64,000 nucleotides of DNA from positions 250,001 through 314,000 of the forward strand of contig CALZFC010000020.1 in assembly GCA_945643635.1 (NCBI GenBank), given 5' to 3'. Position 1 is the stretch's first letter, and the number at the start of each line of letters is the position of its first letter. This stretch comes from Allodiplogaster sudhausi. Its lineage: Eukaryota; Nematoda; Chromadorea; Rhabditida; Diplogasteridae. Under the pieces are notes generated by a model, which did no database searches, was not told where the DNA came from, and saw nothing but the letters and a program-made list of their open reading frames with translations. Of the stretch, positions 37,690-49,828 are shown piece after piece. The position numbers and the translations under genes are program-made.

Positions 37690-38806
37690 CTTGGTGTTAT
37701 CATTGATTCCCAAATCTTTCTTCCCTCTCTCGTTCTCTCTCTCACTCTTTCTCTCTCTCTCTCTCTCTTTCTCAATGTCTCGTCAGTCTCGTTCTCTAAT
37801 CCCCTCAAAGTTATATGCAATATTTGTTTTCTGTGTACATTTAGTAAAGATGTGTTAACTGAAGCAAGCTTCAAGGCAGATACAGTTTTTCTAATCGATT
37901 GAAGTACGTTCAGGGAGTGCTAGACTGAGAAATTTAACAAGATGAAATGTGAATCGTCGTCACTCTCACGTAGGGACTTCAAGGAGCACCGAACTATTAC
38001 TAATTTTATAAATCAAAGTACTCATTTTCAAACTATGGAAAGATAAAAGATAAAGTTACATTTTCTTCTGTTACCTCCTTTAAAATAACATGTCGACACT
38101 TTTCTAATATTACGATTGAGAAGAGTTATTCATGGATCAGTGCGAGAGGCCCGAGTCCAACCTTCATGATTCCCTTTCCCCGCCTGAACTGCTCGGAACT
38201 CATCTCCATTTACAGGATTTATCGCCGAATTACTAAAGAATTCAACAACAACTTATGAAGCTTAACTCGATATTACAAGGAATAAAAGGTGATACAATTA
38301 TCAGCATGAAATACGCATACTGAAGCATTGGAAGGGAGCAAAGACAAATTCACAGAATATAGAATAGGCCAAGTTTTTTTTGGCAATTTTCCAAAAATGC
38401 CGATAAATGTTGCTAATTTACAAGAATAAACCTGGCAATAAGATATGTATTTTACAAGATTAATACTTTTCTCATTACTTAATTTTTCTCACACACAAAA
38501 AAGCATGGAAGGCAGGAAATTTACAAGTGCTCTAGCAAAAAAAGAACTGCAATCCTGACAAAAAGAACAAGGAAAGCCATTTCATTTACAAGAATGGAAA
38601 AGTCATTTAGAAGCGAGTAAGCCAAGACATTTTACAAGATTTTGGAGTAATCAAGACATTTTACAAGATTTTGGAGTAATCAAAGTGCAAAATATTCTTC
38701 CATAAACGAGGAAAATAATAATATTATTGATACAGTACTGGAGCGGAAAGTGTTTGGACCTTAAAATGCTAAACATATACAAAGCAGCAACATATTCTCG
38801 ACGGAT
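37690..38806. other. Intergenic region with repeated TTTACAAG motif
   Basis: No coding exon seen. A CT tract lies at about 37722-37775. The octamer TTTACAAG occurs six times between 38400 and 38670, and a 28-29 bp segment containing it is tandemly duplicated at about 38622-38680. The region should include the 3'UTR of the minus-strand gene ending at 38807. Confidence 0.5.
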
Positions 38807-39853
38807 TTAGAGTGCTGAGAAGCCGAATGCATTCGAGAAGACTCGCTGGTGGAGGCGTGCCTGGATGGCCGCCTGGAGCTCGTCCATTTCGGTGCATGCA
38901 AAGTCGACGAATCGCATCTCCCGCACACCTTCCGTGGTCATCCACATCCGCAGGAATCTCAAGAAGATATCTTTTCTTTGTTAACTCTAAAATCCCCTTC
39001 AAAATACTACATTTTCAAAATAGATATTAATATATTATTTAAAAAAAAACATTTTTAAAATTTCCCGCTCACTCCATTTGAATGTTGAGAAGAGTCGCCT
39101 TGAGGGACATTAAAATGTCGGCTGAGATCGGCGCGGTCACACAGAGCTTCAACACCTGAAATAGACAAGAATAAATGCAATAAATTTAAAAAATATATAT
39201 AACATATATTCAATATATTTCCAAAAAAAGTTAGATACACCGAATGGATTCTTAAATAAAATAAATAATCAGTATCTAAATTACGGACATGCTTGGCAAT
39301 GGTCCAAGAGCGATCGGAGATGTTCATTCGGGAAGGATTCGCCAAGAACTTCCTCAGCACACCGTGAAGAAACTCAGACAACGAAGTCGCGATTCCCTTC
39401 AAATAGAATCATTGCTATTTGATTTACCATTCCAACAACGAACAAAAAAGAACATATTTAAATAGCTACTTAAAAGGATGTTATTTTTTGTTGTTGTTAT
39501 GATATATTCCCATTCATTATATCTCACCTAATAGTAAAGTCAATCACATTTTGACTTAATGATTAATTTTGGAAAAAATTGAATCTGAAATAATATTACG
39601 AAATGGAAGAATATATTTTTTAAAATAATTTTAATCAAAAATTAATAGTAAAACCACATTGCACCTCAACCGCCTTGTTGGCCAGGAATTCGTAGAGACG
39701 AACAGTGGAGACAGCCGCCCTCTCGATGGCCTCCACCAGTTCGGGTGGCTTGGAAGAATTGTTGCAGAGGGTGGAAGAGATCGAGGAGAAGGATGAGGTG
39801 AGGTGGGCAGCAGATGAGGAAGAAGAGACTCCGCCAGCATGGAGTTGGCTGGA

Positions 39854-39900
<47 letters not shown>

Positions 39901-39995
39901 TAGATAGAGATAGGGTGGAGGAGATCGAGGAGAAGGAGGAGGTGAGAGGTGGGCAGCAGATGAGGAAGAAGAGACCCCGCCAGCATGGAGTTGGC

Positions 39996-40042
<47 letters not shown>

Positions 40043-40346
40043 AAGAGAGAGAGAGATGGATAGAGAGAAAGACAGATGAATAGATGGAGAGGGCAGTTAT
40101 ATAGCCATGTTCAGGAATGGTCGGGGAACCAGCATAGAAAGCAGGAAATGGGGGCCTTGGCTGGGGGCAAGCCCTGGATCTGCGGCCCTGAATACCCCCG
40201 ACTGACATGACAAAGTCTCTGTGCTGCTTGAGCTGGTCGGTCCAGAAGAGTCTGGCCGTGGCGAGAGCCTTGGCACTTCCGCCCCCTCCGCCGCCGCCAC
40301 TTCCCGCCGGGCGCCCGCGGCCAGTTCTCGTCGACACTCCAGTCAT
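38807..40346 (-). CDS. Unrecognised protein, about 190 residues
   Basis: Five exons fit in frame: 40346-40203, 39748-39665, 39396-about 39291, about 39160-39080 and about 38985-38807. The predicted chain starts with MTGVSTRTGRGRPAGS and a run of glycines, followed by helical, amphipathic sequence (ARLFWTDQLKQHRDFVMS, AIERAAVSTVRLYEFLANKA, SEFLHGVLRKFLANPSRM, ADILMSLKATLLNIQM, MRFVDFACTEMDELQAAI) and ends VFSNAFGFSAL. The GC-rich third codon positions support the chosen frames of the last two exons. I do not recognise the family. There is no signal peptide or membrane segment, so a soluble all-helical subunit is likely. Exon 1 has a broken duplicate at 36.7 kb. Confidence 0.6.
39770..40000. 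repeat. Tandem duplication inside intron 1
   Basis: About 85 bp at 39770-39855 recur at about 39905-40002 with few changes. The shared part runs from GTGGA(A/G)GAGATCGAGGAGAAGG to CGCCAGCATGGAGTTGGCTGGAAG, each followed by a GA repeat. Each copy ends, on the gene strand, with a CT tract plus TTCCAG, a potential 3' splice site. Neither is used in the frame I favour. Confidence 0.75.
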
Positions 40347-40805
40347 TGCGGATTCCTGGCGAAAATCTTTTTCTTATTATATATTTTTATTAGTAAATTA
40401 TAAAGTGCAATTAAATAATCTAGATTAATATAGATTTTAATTAGTAAAGACTTTAACAATAAAAGAATTTCAATTACTTTTCAAAAAACTTCAAACTTCT
40501 TAGTGCAAAAGACTCACTGAGTCAATATAATTTTTTTTTTCAAATTGCCCTTGTAATCAGCAATTTTTCTCCTAATTGAAGCGACACAAAAAAAAAACGA
40601 AAACTAACGCCTCCCCACGTGCGCTGCGTTTCATTCATCACGGAGACGTCGTTTCTGCAAATTGTGCTCGGATCAAAAACACCAATTTAAAATAAATTTA
40701 TTAGCTCCACTTTTTATTTCTTATTCCTTCTTCTATACATTCTAGTGTATATCTTGATTTGAAATATATAAAAAAAATGCTCTTAAAATCCTTTTTACTA
40801 AATTA

Positions 40806-43349
40806 AATAACAAATGGATAAACGAACGTGTTGTGGTCGTCTTCATCCTCCAGATTGTGCACTCTTGCACTGTTGTTCTCTTCGTTGCTCTCGCCCGTGT
40901 CCATCGTATCGATCGGTTGGCAAGTTGCTGGATGGGTACTGTAAAAGAATCTTTACTTTCAATACCTTTTTTTAAGATACACAATCTTTAATAATAATCA
41001 CATCCAATAAAGGATCAGGGAATAATAGGGTTACCGGGTGGCCTTCCAGAACAGAGTGGGGTAGTTGAAAAGGGGGGCGAAGATTAGGAAGGGTGGTAAA
41101 AACCAATTTGAATTGCACTTTTATTTCGAATGAAAGAAAACAATGAGTACCTATAAATTGGAAAAAAATCCCTTTAACAAGCAGAGTGAGGGTAGGGTAA
41201 TCCACGAGCCACGAAAACATTGTGGGTTGCCGAATCTGGTAACTCTTTTATTCCTTGTAAAGGATTGAAGGGGATTGTATAAGAAATTATATTGTGATCT
41301 TCAATTCAGTTTTTTACTGGGCTATTGCCAAGTAAAGAAAGGAAGGAGCTCCAAAAACCAACTCGGCTTCTCCCTGGACGAACTTATCGGTGATAGCCTT
41401 GTCCTTCTCTGCTTGCGCTCTCTCCTTTTCCACTTGCTCCGCGAGAGAAGCGTTAGAAGGTGCGAGTCCATCGAAGGGGTCTGTCAAGAAGAAGGCATTT
41501 AGTAGCCAATTAGGAAAGCGGAACAAATTGAAGAGAACTGATATTTAAACTTGAATGATTAAAAAAATCAAAAAAATCGTTAAATTAAGTAATTAGCTCC
41601 TTCTAAAGATAATCATTAGCTTATGTTTGCAGGCAATTAAGACTGCGCAACAAATTTATTGCATTTCTAAAGTTGACGGTTTAAATTTTATTTAAAGAAA
41701 TAAAGATTCTTTACTTTATATATACATATATATATATATTTATTTATTTAAATTTTTAAAATCCTCACCAAAATCCTCCTCGAGTTCTTTGGCAAAGAGT
41801 GAAGAAGACGAGCTTGTGCTTCCCGGGGGACTTCTGCTTCTTCCACGGATCGGCGTCGATGTACGGTAGCTTAATTAGATTTAAAATAAATAGTTAAATT
41901 GATATTAAGAGATATTTTGATATATTTTTTTTATAAAAAAATAAACAATTAAATAAATAAAAATAATTACCGATGGCTCTCATCAAGACGCGGCTTCTTC
42001 GCCTTTGGTTGAAACTGAAAAAAAGGTGATAGATGAAATACAAGCCCTTTAGAAACACAATAATTATAATTTAATGGTTAAAATTATTCATCGAATAATA
42101 GCTTAAGTGTTCAATTATAAGTGTAGATATGTCTCGGATGGCAGCAAAAATGAAATGTGATGGAAAAATATAAACTGCTAAGTTGTGATTTCTGGAAACT
42201 AATTGTAAGGAAATAGTTAGTCGTCACCTGGGACGCGAACTGGGGGCGGCTCGGAGCCGTGGCTGTCGTCTTCTGCGTGGCAGCCTGTGGAGGTGGCACG
42301 AACTGGCTACTCTGGGGGCTCTTCCCGCGGACCGGAGCAGCAAATCTGGCAAGGGAAAAAGGTTTATCATAAGTAAAAGGATTCAGATTAAAATAGAAAT
42401 GAAAGTGATAAACAGTAATAAAGTGAAGTGAAACAAGTCGGGTTTTTTTGGAAACCTTTCAACCTTCTTTTAAACCATCCAATAGCTTAAAACCCTAGAA
42501 AATTTGCAGTAATCCTTCCTGGTATAAAAACCAATCAACATGCAATAGAAAATATTAGCTATTTTAGCATTAATTATGCTAATAAACACGAAAAAGCTCT
42601 CGCTCAGTCATCCATCCTCGGGCTTTTGGGCGCCCAATTTCAAGCTATGAACCATCCAGAAGGCTCGCAATATACGCAGTAAATGACAATGTGGCAACTA
42701 CATGACAAGAACAAAGAGTAGGAGTTTCGTTTTCTTAAATCGAATAAAGCATTGAATTTAGAGCTTCTGATAAGGGCCAGCGGCCACCATAAATATCAAG
42801 ATTATTTGGCCGGCGCCGCGCCCTCATTGGGGCTCTTATTAAGGAGCAGCACAAGTAAGCAATGATTGAGAAACAACAAGCGTTACATCAAAATCTGACC
42901 CTTTTGCTCCCTGTCGCTGTCCTCCGCCTCGCGCTTTCTTCCCCTCGGCCGGCGTCTATAAAGGCTCGGTTTTATGGTCGAGCAACAAGTCCTTCTACTA
43001 TTATTAAAATAGATTTTACACAAAAAAATGAAAGAACGTCAGCGAGATTAAATATAAGAGTCAAAAATTCAGTTCCTGAACTTGAGCTTAAGACCGATTG
43101 AGAGCTTTCGCGAGGTTATTCAAAGATAATAAAGGAGTTCGCGATGAGAAAAGAAAGTAAAAAGAAGACTGGGGAAAGTAATGGATGGGGAGAATAATGG
43201 GCCGCCACCTTTCGTGGTGAGTTCGTCGCGGCGACTGCCGAACCGATTGTGAGCAATTTCTGCGACGAGCCGGAGAGGTTGCGGCTGACGCTGCTCTGCG
43301 TCCCTCCTTGGGAAGACAACGGAAATGGCGGCGTAGAGGACTGAGACAT
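40806..43349 (-). CDS. Unrecognised Ser/Gln-rich nuclear-like protein
   Basis: Exon 1 (43349-43209) starts MSQSSTPPFPLSSQGGTQSS. Later exons with good splice signals are 42345-42229 (VRGKSPQSSQFVPPPQAATQ), about 42017-41972 (FQPKAKKPRLDESH), about 41871-41770 (IRGRSRSPPGSTSSSSSLF) and about 41497-41385 (SLAEQVEKERAQAEKDKAI). A last exon at about 40943-40806 ends NTFVYPFVI. The KAKKPR motif could be a nuclear localisation signal, RGRSRSPP is RS-like, and the Glu/Lys-rich part may be coiled coil. No known domain recognised. The phase between exons 1 and 2 does not match directly, so a small exon may be missing, and the order of exons at 41.0-41.3 kb is unsure. Confidence 0.45.
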
Positions 43350-44323
43350 CTTCTTCGGGGGAAAACTCGACTATTTCGCTTCCTTAAAGGAAAACAAACA
43401 GTCTGAATAACACGAATAATATCAACATTTAAAGAGCAGTAAACGACGATGAACTTGTTCCACGACGATCTGAACAGTTTTCGAATCTCAAAAAATTGAT
43501 AACTATGTCAGCTATACAATCACCTTGTCCCCGGCTATTTGCACATTTCCTAGCAAAGAAGAAGGGGGCAATCACGTTGAAAGCAAGAAATAACAGATTA
43601 TTAAATAGCAACTGCTGTTCAGATAAAGCAGCCAACACAATATTGACGGGAATTGCCTGGCAGAACACACAAATCAGCAATCATTTTGGCTTCCAATTAC
43701 TGAACAGGCATGATGACGACGAAGGCGTACAACACAAATATCGAACAGCATACGAGTTCGATCCCGGAACAAGCATTAGCAGAACAACATGGCAAAAGTA
43801 AAGAAAACAAATTCTTTCGAAAACAACTTTGCTGCGCGCACGCAATCTATTGAATAAACGGGCCGTGACCGTGTTTACTAATTTAATGTTCTCCGTTTCC
43901 TAATTTTGAATTTCATACTGTAACACTTTTGCGGGAAACTTTGTAAGTTTTCTGATGATTCGACATAATTTATATTCCGCTTTGAAAGCTGTTTTGTCTT
44001 TAGTCAAACTTTATTTTTATTCCTGTTATTGCTAGGAAATAGCTTTTTCTCGGTTATTCCCTTCTCTTTCTCTGCCTTCTCGTTTTCATCAAGTCGTTGC
44101 TTTCTTCTTCTTCATTTTTTCTGGACCCTTTGACCGATCACATCTTGCTGTGATTTATCCGTTCGTTAGCCATGACCCGGCAAGTATGGTGTGAAGGAAA
44201 TGCCTCCTCCCCGTTCACTCCGCGAGTCCTTCTTATTTGCTTTAATTACCTCGCTTCATTGCTAGCTGTTTCTCTCGGTAATGTTATTCTACCATCACAT
44301 TCATAGGCCCGTGCTCAGCAACA
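43350..44323. promoter_or_regulatory. Divergent intergenic region
   Basis: Nearly 1 kb between the start codons of the minus-strand Ser/Gln-rich gene and the plus-strand RING-like gene. It must include both promoters. No simple repeat and no exon seen. Confidence 0.45.
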
Positions 44324-46266
44324 ATGTCGGCAAGTGAGCAGAATGGACAAGCAGAAGAGCAGCAACTTCCCGCCGCGACTACCACTGAACAGGTTTGCAT
44401 ATTATATGCAACATTTACAGCATTCACTCCTCGAATTATTTCCTCACGAGTATTGTGGTCCACTGTGCTGAATTCTGGTTTCTCTACTAAGCGACATACC
44501 TTCGAAAAGCCCTCGTAAATATTTTCGATCCTTTAACTTTGCTCTTCTCAACGATGCGAAATTCCCATAGTAAATAATTAACGAAGAATAAATAGAGGTT
44601 AAAATAATTAGGATTGCCTTGTTCACTCAGCATGGAGACCAGGACGAGGCTCCAGCTGTGGATTGCCAGCTCAACGGTGAGCCAGCGCTCCAGGAGCCGA
44701 CAGCGGCTTCCGATGAAACCGAGATCCTGATTGCAGACTTTATGGCTCAGCTCATGAATGTTAGTCTTCTATCTCTACTTTGACTCATCCAATGTCGCAT
44801 CATGCTGACCCGCCACCCCCGGTTCAGGGTTCATCAAGCTGACTTGCATTCATGTTTGGAGAAAAGATGTACATATCGCAATACAACATGATATCAAATA
44901 TTTATATTTTCATATATTATAACAATATAATATTGTAGCCATCAGAAGATTTCCTCAGAAGAGCTGCCGAGACGGTACAGGAGCTAGTCCAAATTCCAGG
45001 TTTGTTCATCCATGTCCGAGATTTGTCACCTCGAGCGAGACTCTGGCAACAGATCTCAGATAGCAGGCAAAAGCGGGTGGGCACGGGTTTTGTGATCATT
45101 AAAAACAAGATGGATTGCCTTTCAAGGTAACCACCTAATAATAAGATAACTTGGAGGATTGCGATCTCACCTGTCCTTATTGATTAGTACGTTTGTAAAA
45201 AATGACTCTTACAATTTTTATTCTTCTTAAATAGCCTCAGACGAATCCTTCCTTCTTTAACAAAACCCGATATTTCGAGCGTGAGCGACATATTATCGAA
45301 CATACTAGCAAAATTTAACATGAATTACACTGTGTCCGCCGTCCCCTCACTCATCCTTCCTTGGGGTTTTGGGCGCCCCATTTTAAGCTATGTTTTATAT
45401 AGATTTTTAAAATTTATAATAAATCGAGGATGTCTTCCAATTTATCTTTACTTGGTTCCCTTGTTAAACAAACTTATTTATTTATCAGATTTCCATCAAT
45501 TTATTTGTTCAGTAAAATTACGAGGGGCCAACAGAAATCTTTCTGGGGTTTGTAACTTCGATTGTTTCTTTATAACATGAGAGTATCTATTTCTACCTTG
45601 AGGATTCATCCCAGATGCCGACGAGAGGTTTGACATTACCGACTTCATTGAAGTTCCAGAGCTCGAAGTCTTCTCCTCGGTTCCAAATTCGGATAGCAGT
45701 AAGCCTTTAAAATAAATATATTTGAAGAAGTATCTTATTTTTTTTCTTCTATTAAAGGTACTAATTTTTTGTAACATTATTGCTTGAAAGAAACATGAAA
45801 AGCTAGAAGTCACATTTCATTCTTTTAGACATGGAACGAATCAAGCAGCAACTCAGAGGTGCCAACAACGGCAATGGTCAGTCACCTATTTTCAGCCAGG
45901 GTCTCAATTTTGGGACTCTTAAGGACCAAAATAACTATATTTCCACCCCCGGCCTGAAGTCTTGCACCGGACCTTGTTCAGCTATGAGTTATATATACAT
46001 ACATTTTATTTACGTTTTTAATAATTTATATAATAATAGTAATAATAAAATAATGATAATAGTAATAATAATAATAAAATAATGGTAATAATAGTAATAA
46101 TAATAATAATAATGTATATGTAATATCCTAGATGATGGAGGGACCGGCGAGGACGGCGACTGTCTTCTCACGATGAAATGCGTCGCTTGCCTGCTTGGAC
46201 TCGCCGACAAGAAGAGTCTCTGTGCCTGCATTCACTGTGGCAACGTTGTCATGTGTGGGAGGTTGG

Positions 46267-46300
<34 letters not shown>

Positions 46301-46624
46301 TTCTCGCTCTCTCTCTATCTCTCTTTCTGAATCACTCTCTCTCCCTCCTCCCCTTTTTCTCTATTTCTCTCTCTATTTCTCGCTATCTCTCTCTCTCTCT
46401 CTCTGTCTCTCTCACGTTTCTCTCTCTCTCTCTCCATCTCTCTCTCAATAAGATAACCCTTCCAAAATCAATGTTGCAGTTGTCTCGACAGCCATCTGAC
46501 AGTCGTCTTTCCCCACGTCACATGCCCAGTGTGTCGTCATGAGTGGATGGCAGTGGATGAGAAGAGATTCCCTCCCGGTTCCCTCGTCTTCTCGCAGAAT
46601 GCCACTCTGATCATTCGATACTAG
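44324..46624 (+). CDS. RING-like Cys/His-rich protein
   Basis: Seven exons: 44324-44392, 44631-44759, 44939-44999, 45615-45698, 45829-45876, 46132-46261 and 46480-46624. The protein of about 220 residues begins MSASEQNGQAEEQQLPAATT. It has an acidic middle (DERFDITDFIEVPELEVF) and ends with a Cys/His cluster: MKCVACLL, then LCACIHCGNVVMCG, then CLDSHLTVVFPHVTCPVCRH, finishing NATLIIRY. The C-x2-C pairs and final CPVCR suit a RING-type zinc site, so ubiquitin-ligase activity is a reasonable inference but not shown. The final intron is largely CT repeat. AATAAA is at 46897-46902. Part of the gene is duplicated as broken copies at 37.1 and 34.5 kb. Confidence 0.65.
46265..46446. repeat. CT microsatellite in RING-gene intron 6
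   Basis: CT/CTTT tract of about 180 bp filling most of the intron 46262-46479. Confidence 0.85.
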
Positions 46625-46896
46625 AAAAATCTCCCCCACCTTGGTATTATCATTATCATTGCTCATTCTCTCTAGCTTCTTCATCCTTCGCAGCACAATA
46701 TTGGTGATACCGGCTTTTATCCCATTTATTTTTATCCATTCCATTGTCATTACCTTGTTATATAGAAGTACGCTCCTCCTCAGCTATCATTGGATCAAGT
46801 AGGCCGCTGCTCTTTGCCTCTCTCGCGATGTCTACATTTTTATCTCTCTCTCTCTCTCTCTGTCGTTTCTTTTTGTCCTTTGTTTTGGGAATATCC

Positions 46897-46902
46897 AATA
46901 AA
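46897..46902 (+). terminator. Poly(A) signal of RING-like gene
   Basis: AATAAA within ATATCCAATAAAGC, about 275 bp after the stop codon. It is conserved in the duplicate at 34758-34763. Confidence 0.6.
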
Positions 46903-47199
46903 GCAAGTTACTTCAACGTGCCTTTCTGCTCCCCCCTCACAATGGATAGGAAGGTCAGGTGACCAAGCACTGCGAACTCGCCACAGCGTACACCTTTAAC
47001 GTTTCATTAGCAAATAAATCAATAAAATAATAATAATTATTATTATCATTATTATAAAAAAATAAAAAGAATTTATCTATACAAAAGGGCATGAGGGATT
47101 CGGAGAGGGAGATAGAAAGCGAGAGAGAGAGAGAGAATTTAGAGATAAAGAATTAGATAAAGGAAGAGCAAAAAGTTTATTATTTATCTTTATTTTTTT

Positions 47200-47423
47200 A
47201 AATAAAAATTCAAATTTTCTAAGCACCTCAATTTCGACAAATATGAAGAAAAAATCTTTTTCGCTATAAAAAAATTCAAATTAATACCTCCTCGATAAGC
47301 CGTAGCCGCGCATAGAAGATGGCCAGATTCAGAGCGTACCGCCAGAGAAGAGGATTCTTCCATCTGTGGAGAGCATGTTTGAGTAAGGATGGAAAAAAAC
47401 AGAGAGAAAAGCTCTCCCCATAT

Positions 47424-47467
<44 letters not shown>

Positions 47468-47567
47468 CTTGCTCTCTTTCTCTCACTCTCTCTATCTCTA
47501 TTTCTCTCTCTCTCGATCTTGCTCTCTTTCTCTCTCTCTCACTCTCACTCTCTCTCTCTATCTCTCT

Positions 47568-47605
<38 letters not shown>

Positions 47606-47785
47606 CTTACTCTCTTTCTCTCACTCTCTCTCTATCTCTCTCTCTCTCTCTTTCTACTAGTTATTCTCAATATTCTTCTTCCTTTCTCTCTCACCTTCTC
47701 ATCTATCAATTTTCTCTTTATCTCTGATTGATCTCTCTCTCTCCTTCTCTCACTTTAAGACAATTTTCATTCTCACTTACATCTA

Positions 47786-47823
<38 letters not shown>

Positions 47824-48020
47824 GCCCCCCTCCTTCCGTTAATGACCACCCATCCACCTGGCCGCTTCTTCCCGGAGCACTTTGAGCCCGCCGAATGCCG
47901 TCTTCCTGTCGTATTGCGACTCGCCGCGGTCCCGTCTGCGGCTCGAAGCGAGATCCGCGCCGCCGAGAACTTCAGGCTTGCTATTAAAAACAAAATGTTT
48001 TCTTTAAACACGAACGACAT
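47200..48020 (-). CDS. Small membrane protein, unrecognised
   Basis: Exon 1 is only 11 bp (48020-48010, MSFV start), exon 2 is 47980-47858 and exon 3 is 47363-47288. Joined in phase they give a short N-terminal domain rich in charged residues (GADLASSRRRDRGESQYDRK) and then a likely membrane segment LLWRYALNLAIFYARL. The end lies at about 47200-47270 through one more short exon that I could not fix. The intron between exons 2 and 3 (about 490 bp) is mostly CT repeat on the plus strand. The family is not recognised. The size and single hydrophobic segment suggest a small organelle membrane or respiratory-chain accessory protein, but this is a guess. Confidence 0.5.
47430..47820. repeat. CT microsatellite cluster
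   Basis: Pure (CT)n at 47430-47463 and degenerate CT/CTCGATCTTGCT units to about 47655. The unit TCTCGATCTT(G/A)CTCTCTTTCTCTC occurs three times (about 47461, 47510 and 47600). A further pure tract lies at 47790-47820. Confidence 0.85.
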
Positions 48021-48162
48021 TTCTATACAAACTGACGAAGCGTTGTTTGCATTCGAAGAGCCGACGTACCACTTGATCTTTAATTTGTGTAATTTTTTGT
48101 GTTCTTTACAGGACCGCGTCTAATTTACTATCTAATTATTGGACCTTTAATTCACGGCCTCC

Positions 48163-49075
48163 TTACTTGGTCTCAATCCACGACTTGAGAATGTTGGGCG
48201 AACAGTTATACGGCTGGTTCTTTTCCTCGATATACTCCATAAACTTGTTGATGCTCGTGTAATTCGAGGTCTCTCGCTGAAAAAAGCCAGATTTTTTTCT
48301 TCGTCGATTTATCTACATCATCTCTAAACATCACTTCGACGAGCGAATTAAATAACCATGGGTAGCAGCGGACAATTAGCTCGAAAACGAACTATTTTTG
48401 GGAATTTTTTTTTGACGAAATCTTACATGCATATATGTGTACTGTTTCTTTCTTATTTTGAGATGCCGATTATACGGCCTCAATAGGGTTCGGTAAATAA
48501 AAGAGACCCTGTGAAGATGACGAAGATTGACCTTGTCCATCTTGATGAGACGAAGGAGCAGCTCGAGTGGGAACGAAGATTGACCTTGTCCATCTTGATG
48601 AGACGAAGGAGCTGCTCTCGAGTGGGACCCTCTTCGTCGCCGCCTCTCCGCTCGCCTTCCACGTGGGACGCAATGCGCTCGCGTGCTCCAGCAATTCTCG
48701 CTTCTCCGCGCTCAATTTTTTTATTAGAAGAAAAATAAGGCGACAATTTTTTGTGTAGTCAAAATTTTGCTTACCGAATAAATTATTTTTAGAAAATATT
48801 TTTAAAGCATTAGCATTATACAAAACGAACAAATTTTTCCGTCCAGTAAAAAGAATAGTCATTAAAAAATATTTTTTAAATGAAAGTTTTTGATAACTCA
48901 TTTTAAAAAATATCAAAATTCCCAAACCAATGAAAACGTCGCGTATTCGGCGTTCATGAGGGAAACTGTAATGTTGACGAGAGAGTTGCCGAGAACTCGT
49001 TCGGAGAGCTGAAGAGATAGAGAGAGAGAGAGAGAGAGAGGGAGAGAGCGAGCAAGCGAGAAAGAAAGCGAGAGC

Positions 49076-49117
<42 letters not shown>

Positions 49118-49828
49118 AAGCAAGAAAGAAAGCGAGAGCAAGCGAAGGAGATAGAGAGCGGGAGAGAGGGAGAGAGAGGGGGAGGGAGAGCTAGCGAGAG
49201 AGAGAGAAAGAAAGAAAGAAAAGAAATATTTATACAAAATGAATTTAAATGAATATTCCTACTATTAAAATAACTTCGCTCCGAGGATAAAGAAAATACA
49301 TTTTTATAGATTTTTTTAAACCATTTGGATCGCATCACTGCGAGAGTTGGTAGAACCATATATGTGACATAAACTAGCGTTTCAGGAAACCACAAGAGCA
49401 TTTTTAATTGTCAATTTTAAATCAATTTTAGCTATTGCAAAAAAACAGTTTGCTGGTCCTATAACGAAAATTCTGCTGCTCCAAAGGCCAAGTTAGTAAT
49501 TAATAATAGTAAATAATATTATAATAATTGGAACTTGTACACGCGACGGGAGTCGCTGCTTGTACTGTGAGATGGGCTGCGAGCAGGGAGAGGTTGAAGA
49601 GATAGTAAGAAGAGAGAGAGAGAGAGGAGAGATAGTATGAGAGAAAGAGAGCGAACGATGAGAGAGAGAGAGAGGGGCGAAGAGCGAAAGAGGACTTGGT
49701 AAACACCAACATTGGTGGTGGCGCTGGAGTAGAAATGGACGCCGAGGTGCAGCTGCCGCTGAGGGTGCAGAAGAGGGGAGAGAGATGGCGAAGGGCGTCT
49801 AGGAGAGGAAACGGCGATGTCAAGGACC
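48163..49828 (-). CDS. Unrecognised protein, four exons found
   Basis: In-phase exons: about 49828-49694 (QRQLHLGVHFYSSATTNVGV), 49008-48928 (LSERVLGNSLVNITVSLMNA), 48710-48585 (GEARIAGARERIASH ... REQLLRLIKMDK) and 48276-48163 (YTSINKFMEYIEEKNQPYNC ... LKSWIETK stop). All junctions are GT...AG and phase 0. The start is not certain: an ATG with a Leu-rich stretch lies at about 49905, but its frame does not join directly. No known domain recognised. The end of exon 48585-48710 and its donor are duplicated in tandem in the next intron. Confidence 0.5.
48522..48627. repeat. 53-bp tandem duplication covering an exon end
   Basis: 48522-48574 and 48575-48627 are near-identical 53-bp units starting GAAGATTGACCTTGTCCATC. 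The upper copy holds the last coding bases and donor (AAG/GTCAAT on the minus strand) of exon 48710-48585. The lower copy repeats the donor inside the intron. Confidence 0.85.
49017..49216. repeat. GA microsatellite
   Basis: GA/GAAAGA/GCGAGA tract of about 200 bp directly upstream (on the gene strand) of the acceptor at 49009. On the minus strand it is the polypyrimidine tract of that exon. Confidence 0.85.
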
